The position numbers were made by a program, and so were the translations under genes. The notes beneath the pieces are model-generated. The model was not told the origin of the DNA, made no database searches, and worked only from the letters and a program-made list of their open reading frames with translations. Of a stretch of DNA of 64,000 nucleotides, positions 1 through 12,754 are shown one piece after another; position 1 is the first letter of the stretch, and every line of letters begins with the position of its first letter. Origin of the DNA: Nemertoderma westbladi (Eukaryota > Xenacoelomorpha > Nemertodermatida > Nemertodermatidae). The stretch covers positions 1 through 64,000 of the forward strand of contig JAUCBJ010005512.1 of assembly GCA_032718475.1 (NCBI GenBank), in the 5' to 3' direction.

Positions 1-770
1 TGAAACATTGAGAAGGTAGATCCACCTTCCCTCTGTTGATTAAAAGTGGAACGGTCTCGATCCGATATATAGTAACAGAGCTAGAGCGCTTACGAAATTG
101 GCTCAAATGGCCCAAAATTGGCGCAGTAATGTCTACGACTTGCCCATAGCCGACCACTGTATGCCTTTTGGCTGAAATTTTCAGAGAACATGCCCACAGT
201 ATAGGCGCGTTTGTAGTATAAGTTTCAACCCCATAGGCCTAAAGCTCTATGAGCTAGGGGCTGCGGAATGTCGAAAAATAGCGTTTTTGATAATTTTTCT
301 GGGAAAAATGGATTCATTTAAAAATGGCCAATTTTTGAAATCTGAAATTTTGATAGAATGTGCATCATTTATATAGCTAGAAAAAACCCACACGACATTG
401 CGTGGTTTGTATTTGATTTTTTCGAGAAAATTGAGCCCGAATGAAAAAAAACGTGATTTTTTCAAAATTTTCAATGTTTGACCTTTGACCTTTGACCCTT
501 AAAGGTGGAATTTTTCAAAAAACGAAGCTCAACTTTTCTAACGGGCGGGATGTCTGTACGCACGCAAAATTTCAGCTTCCGAGCTTTATCCCTTCTGGGT
601 GCTAGTACGAACTCCGCCGCCAATCCTATATATAGAAACCTGTACAGGGGAAGGTTGGCTTCCTGACTGCGGAAGCCAACAGGTTTACTCTTTATTTTTT
701 TACTTTCTGAGAGTCCGCATATCCAACGAGGGGGCGGATGCTAGGAGGGAGAGAGAAGAGAGAGAGAGAG
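1..770. repeat. Macrosatellite module copy 0 (5' end outside window)
   Basis: This is the partial first copy of a conserved noncoding module that recurs at 3031-4493, 5236-6696 and 8957-10375. The copies are nearly identical by eye. Landmarks are three direct TGACCT-type half-sites (479-498), a hairpin at 654-680 (10-bp arms GTTGGCTTCC/GGAAGCCAAC, 7-nt loop) and a terminal GA-rich run. Short open frames inside it recur in every copy on both strands but match no protein family I know and look fortuitous. Confidence 0.85.
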
Positions 771-3030
771 TATGGGAGGGGGTGGGGTGGAGTGGAATGT
801 CAATGGGAAGAGTGGGGAGAAATAAAAGATTGATTGAATTGAGAGATCAATGCTAACTGACATATGGGGAGTGTGAAGATATACTATCGCACAAATATAA
901 TATAAATGCAAGGATATAAAGTAAATAAAATAGTAGATGAATTTATGAAATCTTCATAGAGAACCCACCATCCCTCCCGAATAAGTTAGGATATCATGAT
1001 ATTATAAAACATTATATAACACCCTAATTCATTACCCATTGATTATAACCCCTATCTCTGCACAAACACAAATGCAGATTAAATAATAATTTAAATAACA
1101 ATTGTTTTTATAAATAATAAATTATATAAATAAAGTACCAGTGTATGAACTGAACAATGCATATTAAACTCAAATATAAACAATTAAAGTATTAAATAGG
1201 GAACAACCCATCAAACACAAGATACGATATTCAATTCAAATATAAATAATAATGAATTTTAACAACAAATATTGTAGGCACTTTATATAAACAAAAAGTT
1301 AGCAATATTAAAAGTTTAATTATACTACCTTCAGTACCTTGTAACATAATAGTATTTGATGCATACGAAATAGCCAGCCACCCACAGTTGATCTCTCAGC
1401 AATAAAATGTTAGGCAGCCAGGCTGCGGGGGGGGGGGGGGGGGGGGGGCAACTAAAGAGTTGTCATTTGCGCCCCAACGCACATCAACACAAGTGTTGAT
1501 GAGCGTTGGGGATAGTTATTTTACATAATTGAATAAATATACTCGGTTAATTTTATTATAAAAGAACTTGACAGTATTTGCCCTTGTAGTTTATCACAAA
1601 ATTTCAACATTACGAAATATTGATAACTTAACAACTTGCTGTTAATACAAATGGTGCGTTGTATATAATGTGTAATGTTGTCATAATGATTGTAACAATT
1701 TTGTAATAAAATATCAGAATGACAACGATTGCAAATTTGCGAAATTAACTGAACAAATACACTAGAATATTCTCAATAAAAAATACAATATATTTGAATA
1801 ATTATAAACAAATAATAAATAACGCAGGGAATGGAAGTAATCAATAGAGGCCTATTATTAAATAAAATCCCCAAAGCTCGGATCCCACCAAATGCGTGCA
1901 GAGTACCAAAATACAACCATAAATCAGTGCGGGGTACATCTGAGTTCCTGGGTGACTAATTCAACTGAATCCCATTGCGGTACAATTCTTCTAGACTAAC
2001 GGGAAGCTTTCCGTTTATTTCGCACATGCTTTAACTCACAATGAACTGCTCTGGACTTGCCACTCACAGCCGTAACAACATGTGGGTTTACAGGATTTAT
2101 ATATCTACCCTTTAACATCAAGGCGAACCCGGTCATATGTGACAGTAAGTAAACTTACTGGCTGAATGGGTTGAATGAACTGCGCGGCACTTTACGAAAG
2201 CAAAATCCGTGACACATAATATCAGCGGTTTGTACCTAACTAAATGATACATAACAGCTTTGGTACACCCATTATTCGTCAAACCCCAAATCGCTTTAAT
2301 GAATTTAATTCTACCCACATGAACAAATGCTGAAATGGTGGCGATTCTGGACCACAATAAAAAAATAAACCAAATAAATATAAACAAATCCTGAATCAAA
2401 TACGGTTGCTGGGTATACAGTGTTCAGCCTACCTGTCTGGTATGTAGGCCTATCCATTAGGCAGTATTTATGCTCAGATAATTCATTAGGCCTATATTAT
2501 TATTAATTAACTTAGTCAGTTAGTAAATGTATTTAAATTCGTCACCAACTGACTCTCCCAATGTCACCATGTATCTCTGCCTATACCGGGTTGAATTCTG
2601 GGCTACTACTGGCAGTCAAGAAAGGTTGGTTGGTACGTGGTTGGTTTAGCCTTCACCACAACCCCAAGGGCATAATTATTCAGTATATCTCCATAGCAAC
2701 CAACAATAACTCCAACATGTCCAGGAACTATCAGTGTTACCCACCCCACTCCCTCCCTTCCCTGGCTTCTGTGTGATAAGGTTAATGACCAGGCATGTAA
2801 TGACATTAGATGTGCGTCCCCATTAAAACGCTTATAACTCATGAAGAATAATAGATATAATGACGGTATATAGCTCAAACGATTCGTATTGAACGCGCGC
2901 ATCTACTAATACCAAATAGAAGATGATACGATAAGGAATAACCGATCTGGAAATAGATTAATAAATTTAAAAAAAATTTCATTAAAAATACGGTTTTTAA
3001 AGTGCTCTAAATTTTTTTTGGTTGGGCGAA
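771..3030. repeat. Macrosatellite long spacer S1 (2260 bp)
   Basis: AT-rich noncoding spacer between modules. It is nearly identical to the spacer at 6697-8956, which has the same length of 2260 bp. It contains a 22-G tract (1427-1448) and, 23 nt later, a 40-nt hairpin (1472-1511). No credible gene was found. A few short patches, such as the end near 2900-2990, also resemble the shorter spacer at 4494-5235. Confidence 0.8.
1427..1511. other. Poly-G tract plus hairpin, spacer S1
   Basis: 22 Gs (1427-1448), 23 nt, then an inverted repeat: CCCCAACGC (1472-1480), A, CATCAACAC, loop AA, GTGTTGATG, A, GCGTTGGGG (1503-1511). Both 9-bp arm segments pair perfectly and an A/A mismatch separates them. 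The same arrangement occurs in spacers S2 and S3. Confidence 0.85.
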
Positions 3031-4493
3031 ATCGAAAACGGTTTCGAAATTTGGAATCAGCGCATCAATATTTACCAGAAAAAGTGTTTTCGGGCAAAAA
3101 AATTTTTTTTGCGCAAATCGCCAAAAATTGACAAATCTCGTAAGGGGGGGTAGCACCGTGATTTTTGGCCAAAAATAAAAAACGCTGAAATTTGGTGAAA
3201 AGTTGCGCAAGAATAAATGGTATAATAAGTTATTGGACCATTTTCGATAAAAACCACTTTTGGCCAATTTATGGCCAATTTAGTAAAAAAAATTGGCCCT
3301 TTTTTAAAAAGGTTTGTCCCCCCTATGGCCCCTGAAGATTAATTTTTTTTATAAAACAATGTATAGTGGATTTGTAGAACTCAAAAAATCAGACAGGCTT
3401 CATTTTTTTTTTGGAGCGCCTAGACCAAGGGTTCTCGAGATATTGGCTCCCGAAAATTTGCGTTTTTACAAAAAAACGGAATTTTTGACGGACAAAAATT
3501 TCCGTCGTCTACTTACTCACAGAAGGAAGGTCTTTTAGTCTTAACGTTCTCTACGTATGTTATAGAGCTTGAGTAGCTCTATAATATATTAAAGTTTCAA
3601 AAGAAAAAAATGAACAAATTTTGAAAAAATTAATTTTCCCCAAAGTGGTTTTTTCAGATTTTCCGATTTTCCCCCTTTTTTCCCCCCATTTTCCCCCTCT
3701 AAAATTGACCAAGGTCAGGATCTGAAACATTGAGAAGGTAGATCCACCTTCCCTCTGTTGATTAAAAGTAGAACGGTCTCGATCCGATATATAGCAACAG
3801 AGCTAGAGCGCTTACAAAATTGGCTCAAATGGCCCAAAATTGGCGCAGTAATGTCTACGACTTGCCCATAGCCGACCACTGTATGCCTTTTGGCTGAAAT
3901 TTTCAGAGAACATGCCCACAGTATAGGCGCGTTTGTAGTATAAGTTTCAACCCCATAGGCCTAAAGCTCTATGAGCTAGGGGCTGCGGAATGTCGAAAAT
4001 TAGCGTTTTTGATAATTTTTCTGGGAAAAATGGATTCATTTAAAAATGGCCAATTTTTGAAATCTGAAATTTTGATAGAATGTGCATCGTTTATATAGCT
4101 AGAAAAAACCCACACGACATTGCGTGGTTTGTATTTGATTTTTTCGAGAAAATTGAGCCGGAATGAAAAAAAACGTGATTTTTTCAAAATTTTCAATGTT
4201 TGACCTTTGACCTTTGACCCTTAAAGGTGGAATTTTTCAAAAAACGAAGCTCAACTTTTCTAACGAGCGGGATGTCTGTCAGCACGCAAAATTTCAGCTT
4301 CCGAGGTTTATCCCTTCTGGGTGCTAGTACGAACTCCGCCGACAATCCTATATATAGAAACCTGTACAGGGGAAGGTTGGCTTCCTGACTGCGGAAGCCA
4401 ACAGGTTTACTCTTTATTTTTTTACTTTCTGAGAGTCCGCATATCCAACGAGGGAGCGGATGCTAGGAGGGGGAGAGAAGAGAGAGAGAGAGG
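3031..4493. repeat. Macrosatellite module copy 1
   Basis: Full-length copy (1463 bp) of the conserved module. Identity with copies 2 and 3 resumes abruptly at the word ATCGAAAACGG and continues to the GA-rich run. The half-site triplet is at 4201-4220 and the 10-bp-arm hairpin at 4376-4402. No coding potential is supported. Confidence 0.85.
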
Positions 4494-5235
4494 GGATAAA
4501 AGAGGGGGGTAGAGTTAGGGAATATGAAGGTTTTACAAAATGACTGACAGGTGTGTAGGTACACTGTACGATGTTGTAATATTATTCAAGAATGTAAATA
4601 GAATATTAAGTCTAGATTTTTTATGAACTTCTGAAGTCTCCATAGTAAACCCGCCATCCCTCCCAAATTACAATAATATATTGTATTTTACATAATTGTT
4701 TGTCGTCTTATTCCTTGACCTATTGACTACAAGCCCTGTTAACCCCCTATCTTATCCACATATAATAAATTATTGTATGAATAATATTCAATTGTTATAA
4801 GAAATTTGGGTACCCACATAATAAGCATGAATGGACAGGGTCATACTGGGGAAGGGGGGGGGGGGGGGGGTAATAAACATATTATATTTTATAGCCCCAA
4901 TCCCATCAACACAAGTGTTGATGAGGATTGGGGAGAAACACTTTCTATATAAGAATAAATATAGTTTATCTTTGCACTTTTCAGTTTCGTGTCCACCTCC
5001 AGTTTCATAGCCAACCTGGAATTAGGTGCTTCTAACATATTTATGTATAATAGGTACAATTCCATCATAATGTACCTAAAACATCTTAAAATATGTTTAT
5101 GCATCTACTAATACCAAATTCAAGTTGATACAATAAGATTTACAAGATTTGAAAAAATTAAAAAAAAAATTTTTTTTATCATATATTTGAAATTCCAGAA
5201 TTGAAAATGCTCTAATTTTTTTTCTATTGATTTTA
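4494..5235. repeat. Macrosatellite short spacer S2 (742 bp)
   Basis: Short spacer whose sequence differs from the 2260-bp spacers. Patches are still recognisably related: a shared 'cgccatccctccc'-like stretch near the start and 'ctactaataccaaat' near the end. It has the same order of features, with a 17-G tract (4854-4870) and a hairpin 24 nt later (4895-4933). Confidence 0.75.
4854..4933. other. Poly-G tract plus hairpin, spacer S2 (variant arms)
   Basis: 17 Gs (4854-4870), 24 nt, then CCCCAATCC (4895-4903), CATCAACAC, loop AA, GTGTTGATG, a bulged A and GGATTGGGG (4925-4933). The outer arms differ from those in S1 and S3 at two positions on each side, yet pairing is intact. Confidence 0.85.
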
Positions 5236-6696
5236 ATCGAAAACGGTTTCGAAATTTGGAATCAGCGCATCAATATTTACCAGAAAAAGTGTTTTCGGGC
5301 AAAAAATTTTTTTTGCGCAAATCGCCAAAAATTGACAAATCTCGTAAGGGGGGTTAGCACCGTGATTTTTGGCCAAAAATAAAAAACGCTGAAATTTGGT
5401 GAAAAGTTGCGCAAGAATAAATGGTATAATAAGTTATTGGACCATTTTCGATAAAAACCACTTTTGGCCAATTTATGGCCAATTTAGTAAAAAAAATTGG
5501 CCCTTTTTTAAAAAAGTTTGTCCCCCCTATGGCCCCTGAAGATACATTTTTTTTATAAAACAATGTATAGTGGATTTGTAGAACTCAAAAAATCAGACAG
5601 GCTTCATTTTTTTTTTGGAGCCCCTAGACCAAGGGTTCTCGAGATATTGGCTTCCGAAAATTTGCGTTTTTTGAAAAAAACAGAATTTTTGGTGGATAAA
5701 AATTTCCGTCGTCCATTTACTCCAAAGTAGTAGATTTTTGGGCTTAACTTTCTGTCTACGGAAGATAGCTATTGAGTAGTACTAAAACATGTTAAAGTTT
5801 AAAAAAAAAATAAACAGAGAATTTTGAGAAAATTAATTTTCCCCAAAGTGGTTTTTTCCGATTTTCCGATTTCCCCCCTTTTTTCCCCCCATTTTCCCCC
5901 TCTAAAATTGACCAAGGTCAGGATCTGAAACATTGAAAAGGTAGATCCACCTTCCCTCTGTTGATTAAAAGTGGAACGGTCTCGATCCCATATATAGCAA
6001 CAGAGCTAGAGCGCTTACGAAATTGGCTCAAATGGCCCAAAATTGGCGCCATAATGTCTACGACTTGCCCATAGCCGAGCACTGAATGCCTTTTGGCTGA
6101 AATTTTCAGAGAACATGCCCACAGTAGAGGCGCGTTTGTAGTACAAGTTTCAACCCCATAGGCCTGAAGCTCTATGAGCTAGGGGCTGCGGAATGTCGAA
6201 AAATAGCGTTTTTTGATAATTTTTCTGGGAAAAATGGATTCATTTAAAAATGGCCAATTTTTGAAATCTGAAATTTTGATAGAATGTGCATCATTTATAT
6301 AGCTAGAAAAAACCCACACGACATTGCGTGGTTTGTATTTGATTTTTTCGAGAAAATTGAGCCGGAATGAAAAAAAACGTGATTTTTTAAAAATTTTCAA
6401 TGTTTGACCTTTGACCTTTGACCCTTAAATGTGGAATTTTTTAAAAAACGAAGCTCAACTTTTCTAACGGGCGGGATGTCTGTCCGCACGCAAAATTTCA
6501 GCTTCCGAGCTTTATCCCTTCTGGGTGCTAGTACGAACTCCGCCGCCAATCCTATATATAGAAACCTGTACAGGGGAAGGTTGGCTTCCTGACTGCGGAA
6601 GCCAACAGGTTTACTCTTTATTTTTTTACTTTCTGGAGATCCGCATATCCAACGAGGGGGCGGATGCTAGGAGGGGGAGAGAAGAGAGAGAGAGAG
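5236..6696. repeat. Macrosatellite module copy 2
   Basis: 1461-bp copy of the conserved module. It carries the TGACCT triplet at 6405-6424 and the conserved hairpin near 6580-6606. No gene was found. Confidence 0.85.
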
Positions 6697-8956
6697 TATG
6701 GGAGGGGGTGGGGTGGAGTGGAATGTCAATGGGAAGAGTGGGGAGAAATAAAAGATTGATTGAATTGAGAGATCAATGCTAACTGACATATGGGGAGTGT
6801 GAAGATATACTATCGCACAAATATAATATAATGCAAGGATATAAAGTAAATAAAATAGTAGATGAATTTATGAAATCTTCATAGAGAACCCACCATCCCT
6901 CCCGAATAAGTTAGGATATCATGATATTATAAAACATTATATAACACCCTAATTCATTACCCATTGATTATAACCCCTATCTCTGCACAAACACAAATGC
7001 AGATTAAATAATAATTTAAATGACAATTGTTTTTATAAATAATAAATTATATAAATAAAGTACCAGTGTATGAACTGAACAATGCATATTAAACTCAAAT
7101 ATAAACAATTAAAGTATTAAATAGGGAACAACCCATCAAACACAAGATACGATATTCAATTCAAATATAAATAATGATGAATTTTAACCACAAATATTGT
7201 AGGCACTTTATATAAACAAAAAGTTATCAACATTAAAAGTTTAATTATACTATCTTCAGTACCTTGTAACATAATAGTATTTGATGCATACGAAATAGCC
7301 AGCCACCCACAGTTGATCTCTCAGCAATAAAATGTTAGGCAGCCAGGCTGCGGGGGGGGGGGGGGGGGGGGGCAACTAAAGAGTTGTCATTTGCGCCCCA
7401 ACGCACATCAACACAAGTGTTGATGAGCGTTGGGGATAGTTATTTTACATAATTGAATAAATATACACGGTTAATTTTATTATAAAAGAACTTGACAGTA
7501 TTTGCCCTTGTAGTTTATCACAAAATTTCAACATTACGAAATATTGATAACTTAACAACTTGCTGTTAATACAAATGGTGCGTTGTATATAATGTGTAAT
7601 GTTGTCATAATAATGTAACAATTTTGTAATAAAATATCAGAATGACAACGATTGCAAATTTGCGAAATTAACTGAACAAATACACTAGAATATTCTCAAT
7701 AAAAAATACAATATATTTGAATAATTATAAACAAATAATAAATAACGCAGGGAATGGAAGTAATCAATAGAGGCCTATTATTAAATAAAATCCCCAAAGC
7801 TCGGATCCCACCAAATGCGTGCAGAGTACCAAAATACAACCATAAATCAGTGCGGGGTACATCTGAGTTCCTGGGTGACTAATTCAACTGAATCCCATTG
7901 CGGTACCATTCTTCTAGACTAACGGGAAGCTTTCCGTTTATCTCGCACATGCTCTAACTCACCATGAACTGCTCTGGACTTGCCACTCACAGCCGTAACA
8001 ACATGTGGGTTTACAGGATTTATATATCTACCCTTTAACATCAAGGCGAACCCGGTCATATGTGACAGTAAGTAAACTTACTGGCTGAATGGGTTGAATG
8101 AACTGCGCGGCACTTTACGAAAGCAAAATCCATGACACAGAATATCAGCGGTTTGTACCTAACTAAATGATACATAACAGCTTTGGTACACCCATTATTC
8201 GTCAAACCCCAAATCGCTTTAATGATAACATCTACCCACACTACCAAATGCTGAAATGGTGGCGATTCTGGACCACAATAAAAAAATAAACCAAATAAAT
8301 ATAAACAAATCCTGAATCAAATACGGTTGCTGGGTATACAGTGTTCAGCCTACCTGTCTGGTATGTAGGCCTATCCATTAGCCATTATTTATGCTCAGAT
8401 AATACATTAGGCTATGCCTATATTATTATTAATTAACTTAGTCAGTTAGTAAATGTATTTAAATTCGTCACCAACTTACTCTCCCAATGTCTACGTGTAT
8501 CTCTGCCTATACAGGGTTGAATGCTGGGCTACTACTGGCAGTCAGGAAAGGTTGGTTGGTACCTGGTTGGTTTAGCCTTCACCACAACCCCAAGGGCATA
8601 ATATTCAGTATATCTCCATAGCAACCAACAATAACACCAGCATGTCCAGGAACTATCAGTGTTCCCCACCCCACTCCCTCCCTTCCCTGGCTTCTGTGTG
8701 GTAAGGTTAATGACCAGGCATGTAATAACATTAGATGTGCGTCCCTATTAAAACGCTTATAACTCATGAAGAATAGTAGATACAATGATGTTATATGGCT
8801 CAAACGACTCGTATTGAACGCGCGGATCTAATAATACCAAATAGAAGATGATACGATAAGGAATAACCGATCTGGAAATTGATTAATAATATAAAAAAGA
8901 ATTTCCATTAAAAATACGGTTTTTAAAGTGCTCTAAAATTTTTTTGGTTGGGCGAA
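6697..8956. repeat. Macrosatellite long spacer S3 (2260 bp)
   Basis: Near-identical to S1 and exactly the same length, with a few substitutions and a small replaced patch near 8220-8245. G tract at 7352-7372 (21 Gs); hairpin at 7396-7435, identical to the S1 hairpin. No gene was found. Confidence 0.8.
7352..7435. other. Poly-G tract plus hairpin, spacer S3
   Basis: 21 Gs, 23 nt, then the 40-nt inverted repeat with arms identical to S1 (CCCCAACGC/GCGTTGGGG outer, CATCAACAC/GTGTTGATG inner, AA loop). Confidence 0.85.
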
Positions 8957-10375
8957 ATCGAAAACGGTTTCGAAATTTGGAATTAGCGCATCAATATTAC
9001 CCAGAAAAAGTGTTTTCGGGCAAAAAATTTTTTTTTGCGCAAATCGTCAAAAATTGATAAATCTCGTAAGGGGGGACCGCACCGTGATTTTTGGCCAAAA
9101 ATAAAAAACGCTGAAATTTGGTGAAAAGTTGCGCAAGAATAAATGGTATAATAAGTTATTGGACCATTTTCGATAAAAACCACTTTTGGCCAATTTATGG
9201 CCAATTTAGTAAAAAAAATAGGCCCTTTTTTAAAAAAGTTTGTCCCCCCTATGGCCCCTGAAGATTAATTTTTTTTATAAAACAATGTATAGTGGATTTG
9301 TAGAACTCAAAAAATCAGACAGGCTTCATTTTTTTTTTGGAGCCCCTAGACCAAGGGTTCTCGAGATATTGACTTCCGAAAATTTGCGTTTTTTGAAAAA
9401 AACTGAATTTTTGGTGGACAAAAATTTCCGTCATCCATTTACTCCAACAAAAATAGATTTCTGTGCTTAACTTTCTGTCTACAAAAGGTAGCTATTGAGT
9501 AGTACTAAAACATGTTAAAGTTTAAAAAAAAAATAAACAGAGAATTTTGAGAAAATTAATTTTCCCCAAAGTGGTTTTTTCCGATTTTGCAATTTTCCAC
9601 CTTTTGTCCACCCTTTTTCCCCCCCTAAAATTGAACGAGGTCCGGATCTGAAATATTGAGCAGGTAGATCCACCTTCCCTCTATTGATTAAAAGTGGAAC
9701 GGTCTCGATCCGATACATAGTAACAGAGCTAGAGCGCTTACAAAATTGGCTCAAATGGCCCAAAATTGGCGCAGTAATGTCTACGACTTGCCCATAGCCG
9801 ACCACTGTATGCCTTTTGGCTGAAATTTTCAGAGAACATGCCCACAGTATAGGCGCGTTTGTAGTATAAGTTTCGACCCCATAGGCCTAAAGCTCTACGA
9901 GCTAGGGGCTGCGGAATGTCGAAAAATAGCGTTTTTGATAATTTTTCTGGGAAAAATGGATTCATTTAAAAATGGCCAATTTTTGAAATCTGAAATTTTG
10001 ATAGAATGTGCATCATTTATATAGCTAGAAAAAACCCACACGACATTGCGTGGTTTGTATTTGATTTTTTCGAGAAAATTGAGCCGGAATGAAAAAAAAC
10101 GTGATTTTTTCAAAATTTTCAATGTTTGACCTTTGACCTTTGACCCTTAAAGGTGGAATTTTTCAAAAAACGAAGCTCAACTTTTCTAACGGGCGGGATG
10201 TCTGTACGCACGCAAAATTTCAGCTTCCGAGCTTTATCCCTTCTGGGTGCTAGTACGAACTCCGCCGACAATCCTATATATAGAAACCTGTACAGGGGAA
10301 GGTTGGCTTCCTGACTGCGGAAGCCAACAGGTTTACTCTTTATTTTTTTACTTTCTGAGAGTCCGCATATCCAAC
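8957..10375. repeat. Macrosatellite module copy 3 (3' truncated)
   Basis: Last copy of the module. It matches the others until 'catatccaac' and then ends abruptly at 10375, without the terminal GA-rich run. The TGACCT triplet is at 10127-10146. Confidence 0.8.
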
Positions 10376-10545
10376 TAGCCAAGTTGCTCTAAAAGTTGCC
10401 GGCCAAGTTGCCGGCCAAGTTGCCGGCCAAGTTGCTGGTAAAGTTGCCACGTGTAAACAGCGATTAAATTAAGTTGCTCCAAAAAAAGTTGCTAGTTGCC
10501 GAGAAAGTTGCTCTAAAAGTTGCCACGTGTAAACAGGCCTTAATT
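10376..10545. repeat. Degenerate 'aagttgcc' short repeats
   Basis: Roughly ten irregular copies of AAGTTGC(C/T), several as AAGTTGCCGGCC, and two copies of 'aaagttgccacgtgtaaacag' type words 70-80 bp apart. It abuts the truncated macrosatellite module. It could be the end of a DNA transposon or a simple array; no transposase is nearby. Confidence 0.6.
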
Positions 10546-10794
10546 GAAATTTGCATCGCTTCTACCCCTACATACACACACACCCCCCACACCCACATAC
10601 ACGTACACATGTTTTAAAAATTTGTATTGCATTTAAAACGCTTTTCAGATAGTTCTAAAACAACGTGTTTAAAAGTCCACTATCTATTTTTCCTTTTGAG
10701 ACGAAAAGTGAGGGGGAGATGTCATGGCGAGATATCGCCTTGGATGAATAGTCCGGGACTAGAGTCCAGGACGAAAGTACTACTATAATCGGCC
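10546..10794. other. Intergenic, simple-sequence stretch
   Basis: Contains a CA/CCCA-rich microsatellite (about 10573-10612). No gene or RNA is recognisable. Confidence 0.5.
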
Positions 10795-12125
10795 TACTGC
10801 ATTGAAGCTACACATTGAGATGCTATGCTGGCTTGACAAACATATTGTGGCCACCACCAAGCAATCCGCAATTGGTATGCCCCAATGCGGCGTTCATTAA
10901 GAATGCTCTGCCGGCTCATCAACAAAATTGCACAACCACAACTATCTAATCCCTTGACTTTTGCGAGATTATCCGCATTTTCAAGGCCAGTGTCCTTTAG
11001 GAGGCGTCTCCTGAGTGTCCGTCTCCTGAATGAGCTGTCCACCATGCTTATTTTCTCCATGGGGGTGACAATGCACAAGATTGTGTGCAGGCTGATCCTC
11101 ACGGCGAAAGCAATGTCCTGCAAAGTAGAGGCGGCTTTGTTCAAGTGTCAAGCTTGGTGGAACCAATGAGACACCTCTCCGATATTATAAAGTTTCTGAT
11201 GTGTGACTTGTACTTGATATAGTGAACCCGACGTAGCATTCTTGTAATTGTGCCATCCATAGATTTGGTGTCCTCAGCAGTTAGAGCCCAGCATGTACTC
11301 CCATAGAGGAGTACTGGTACTACTGCTGCTCTAAATTATCGGACCTTAAGTTTCCGATGTATTCTGTGTGACTTCCAAATCTTGGAAAGGCCATTCAATG
11401 CTGCCCATCATGCATTTCCCTTACGTATTCGAAGTTCCTCACTGGACTTCCGGATCCACGATCCCAGCTAACAGAAGTCGTCCACATATTCAAGCATACA
11501 GTAGGCCCCACCATCCTTTGAGCTCATGCTCATACTATCAAATATTTCCTGATGACTTTCAAAGTTGGCTGTCAAAATGTTGGCCTTCTTGGAGTTAATA
11601 AAAAGACTAATATTAGAAGTAGCCTGTTCTAATGCGCTGAAGAGCCGTTGGGCTCCCTCTAGTGATTCTGAGAGTATACCCCTTCTCCTAAGTCATCAGC
11701 AAAGTGGCAGGATTTCCTCGACTTCTGGAGCCAGTTGCTGGAGTTACCATCACCCCATCATCATTATGATGATCTAAGGACATGCGTAGAACATAGTCAA
11801 CCACAATTATTAATAAGAATGGTGCAACTGTATCTCCCTGGAAGACACCCCATAACACTTATAATGGTTCAGTGTCACCGTCAACAGTAGACACACGCTC
11901 GTGGGGTCTTCGCGCAGCAGGAAGTGAGCAAAGCCTTAGCATATAGGGGCCCCAAACGAGTTGTCTGTCGTTAGTCAGAAGTCGTCAACACAATACTCGT
12001 CTCGCTATATTTGCCTCGACAGCTAGGAGTCTCTCTTTCTTTTTTGATAACTTTTCAATTATCCTTCTAAGTGCCAAAATGGGCTCCATGGTCCCACGAC
12101 CTTAGTGGAACCCATTCTGAGTAAA
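10795..12125 (-). pseudogene. RTE-like LINE reverse transcriptase relic
   Basis: Read on the minus strand from about 12125 downward, scrambled frames give LINE reverse transcriptase landmarks. There is an ALRRIIE-type stretch near 12090, a GVFQGDTVAPF motif (RT motif around the QG) at 11821-11851, and LLYGS near 11310. The C-terminal signature RLYFAGHCFRREDQ lies near 11090-11130, followed in another frame by a KDTGL word. Several frameshifts and stops separate the pieces and the catalytic ADD box is not clear, so the copy is dead. The C-terminus is closest to the fragment at 49390-49655. Confidence 0.7.
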
Positions 12126-12754
12126 TATCTCCGAATGGGATGCCTGATGCAATTTAAACTAATTATATTTTATTTATTTGTATGGAATTAAATTCGCACT
12201 GGCAAATCGCCAGGGCGACATATTTTCTAACTTTATATCGCAGTGCAACTTTATTTCTCAGTATGTCCCTACGCCATACATTTTACTATGTATTTCCAGT
12301 ATGTCACCGCGTCAATAATAGGTTGTTCTAGAAAGTTTAAGTGCATAACTACAAATAATTCCCCACAAATAAATACAATTAGATTCGCCATGATCATAGA
12401 TTTGTTCTTAATTAGCCCTTTAAAGCTTTTACGGCCCTCGTTCAATTATTTCAGTCGCTGTCGCTCGGGAAACAAAACCACCCGTGCCGTAATCCTATAA
12501 AGAGCTATTTTATGAACAATAACGTACTGTATATAGTTAGTATAGTATAGCTTTAAAGCAATCGAGATCAACGAGATTCCCCGAAAATATTCATAGAGTG
12601 TTATGTTGACTTTCTTGTAAACTGGCACCAACTTAATGTTTTTATTTCTTGTTGGATTTCTGTAGGTAGGTTCTTGCCCAGGTCACCGGTGGTGGTATCA
12701 TTAGATAAAGAGTTTGTTTAGTTTGCTGGACATATGTCTAAGTGACCAAATGGA
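12126..12754. other. Intergenic, no recognisable gene
   Basis: AT-rich sequence with only short, unsupported open frames. I see nothing assignable. Confidence 0.4.

Noticed and set aside
247-474. Minus-strand 75-codon frame repeated at 3969, 6179 and 9895
   Set aside because: Conserved because the whole DNA module is conserved; AT-rich translation (many K, F, N) with no domain and no regulatory context.
599-856. 85-codon open frame in the macrosatellite module, repeated at 4321 and 6525
   Set aside because: Recurs only because the module repeats. It ends in GA-microsatellite translation, its length varies between copies and no protein family is recognisable.
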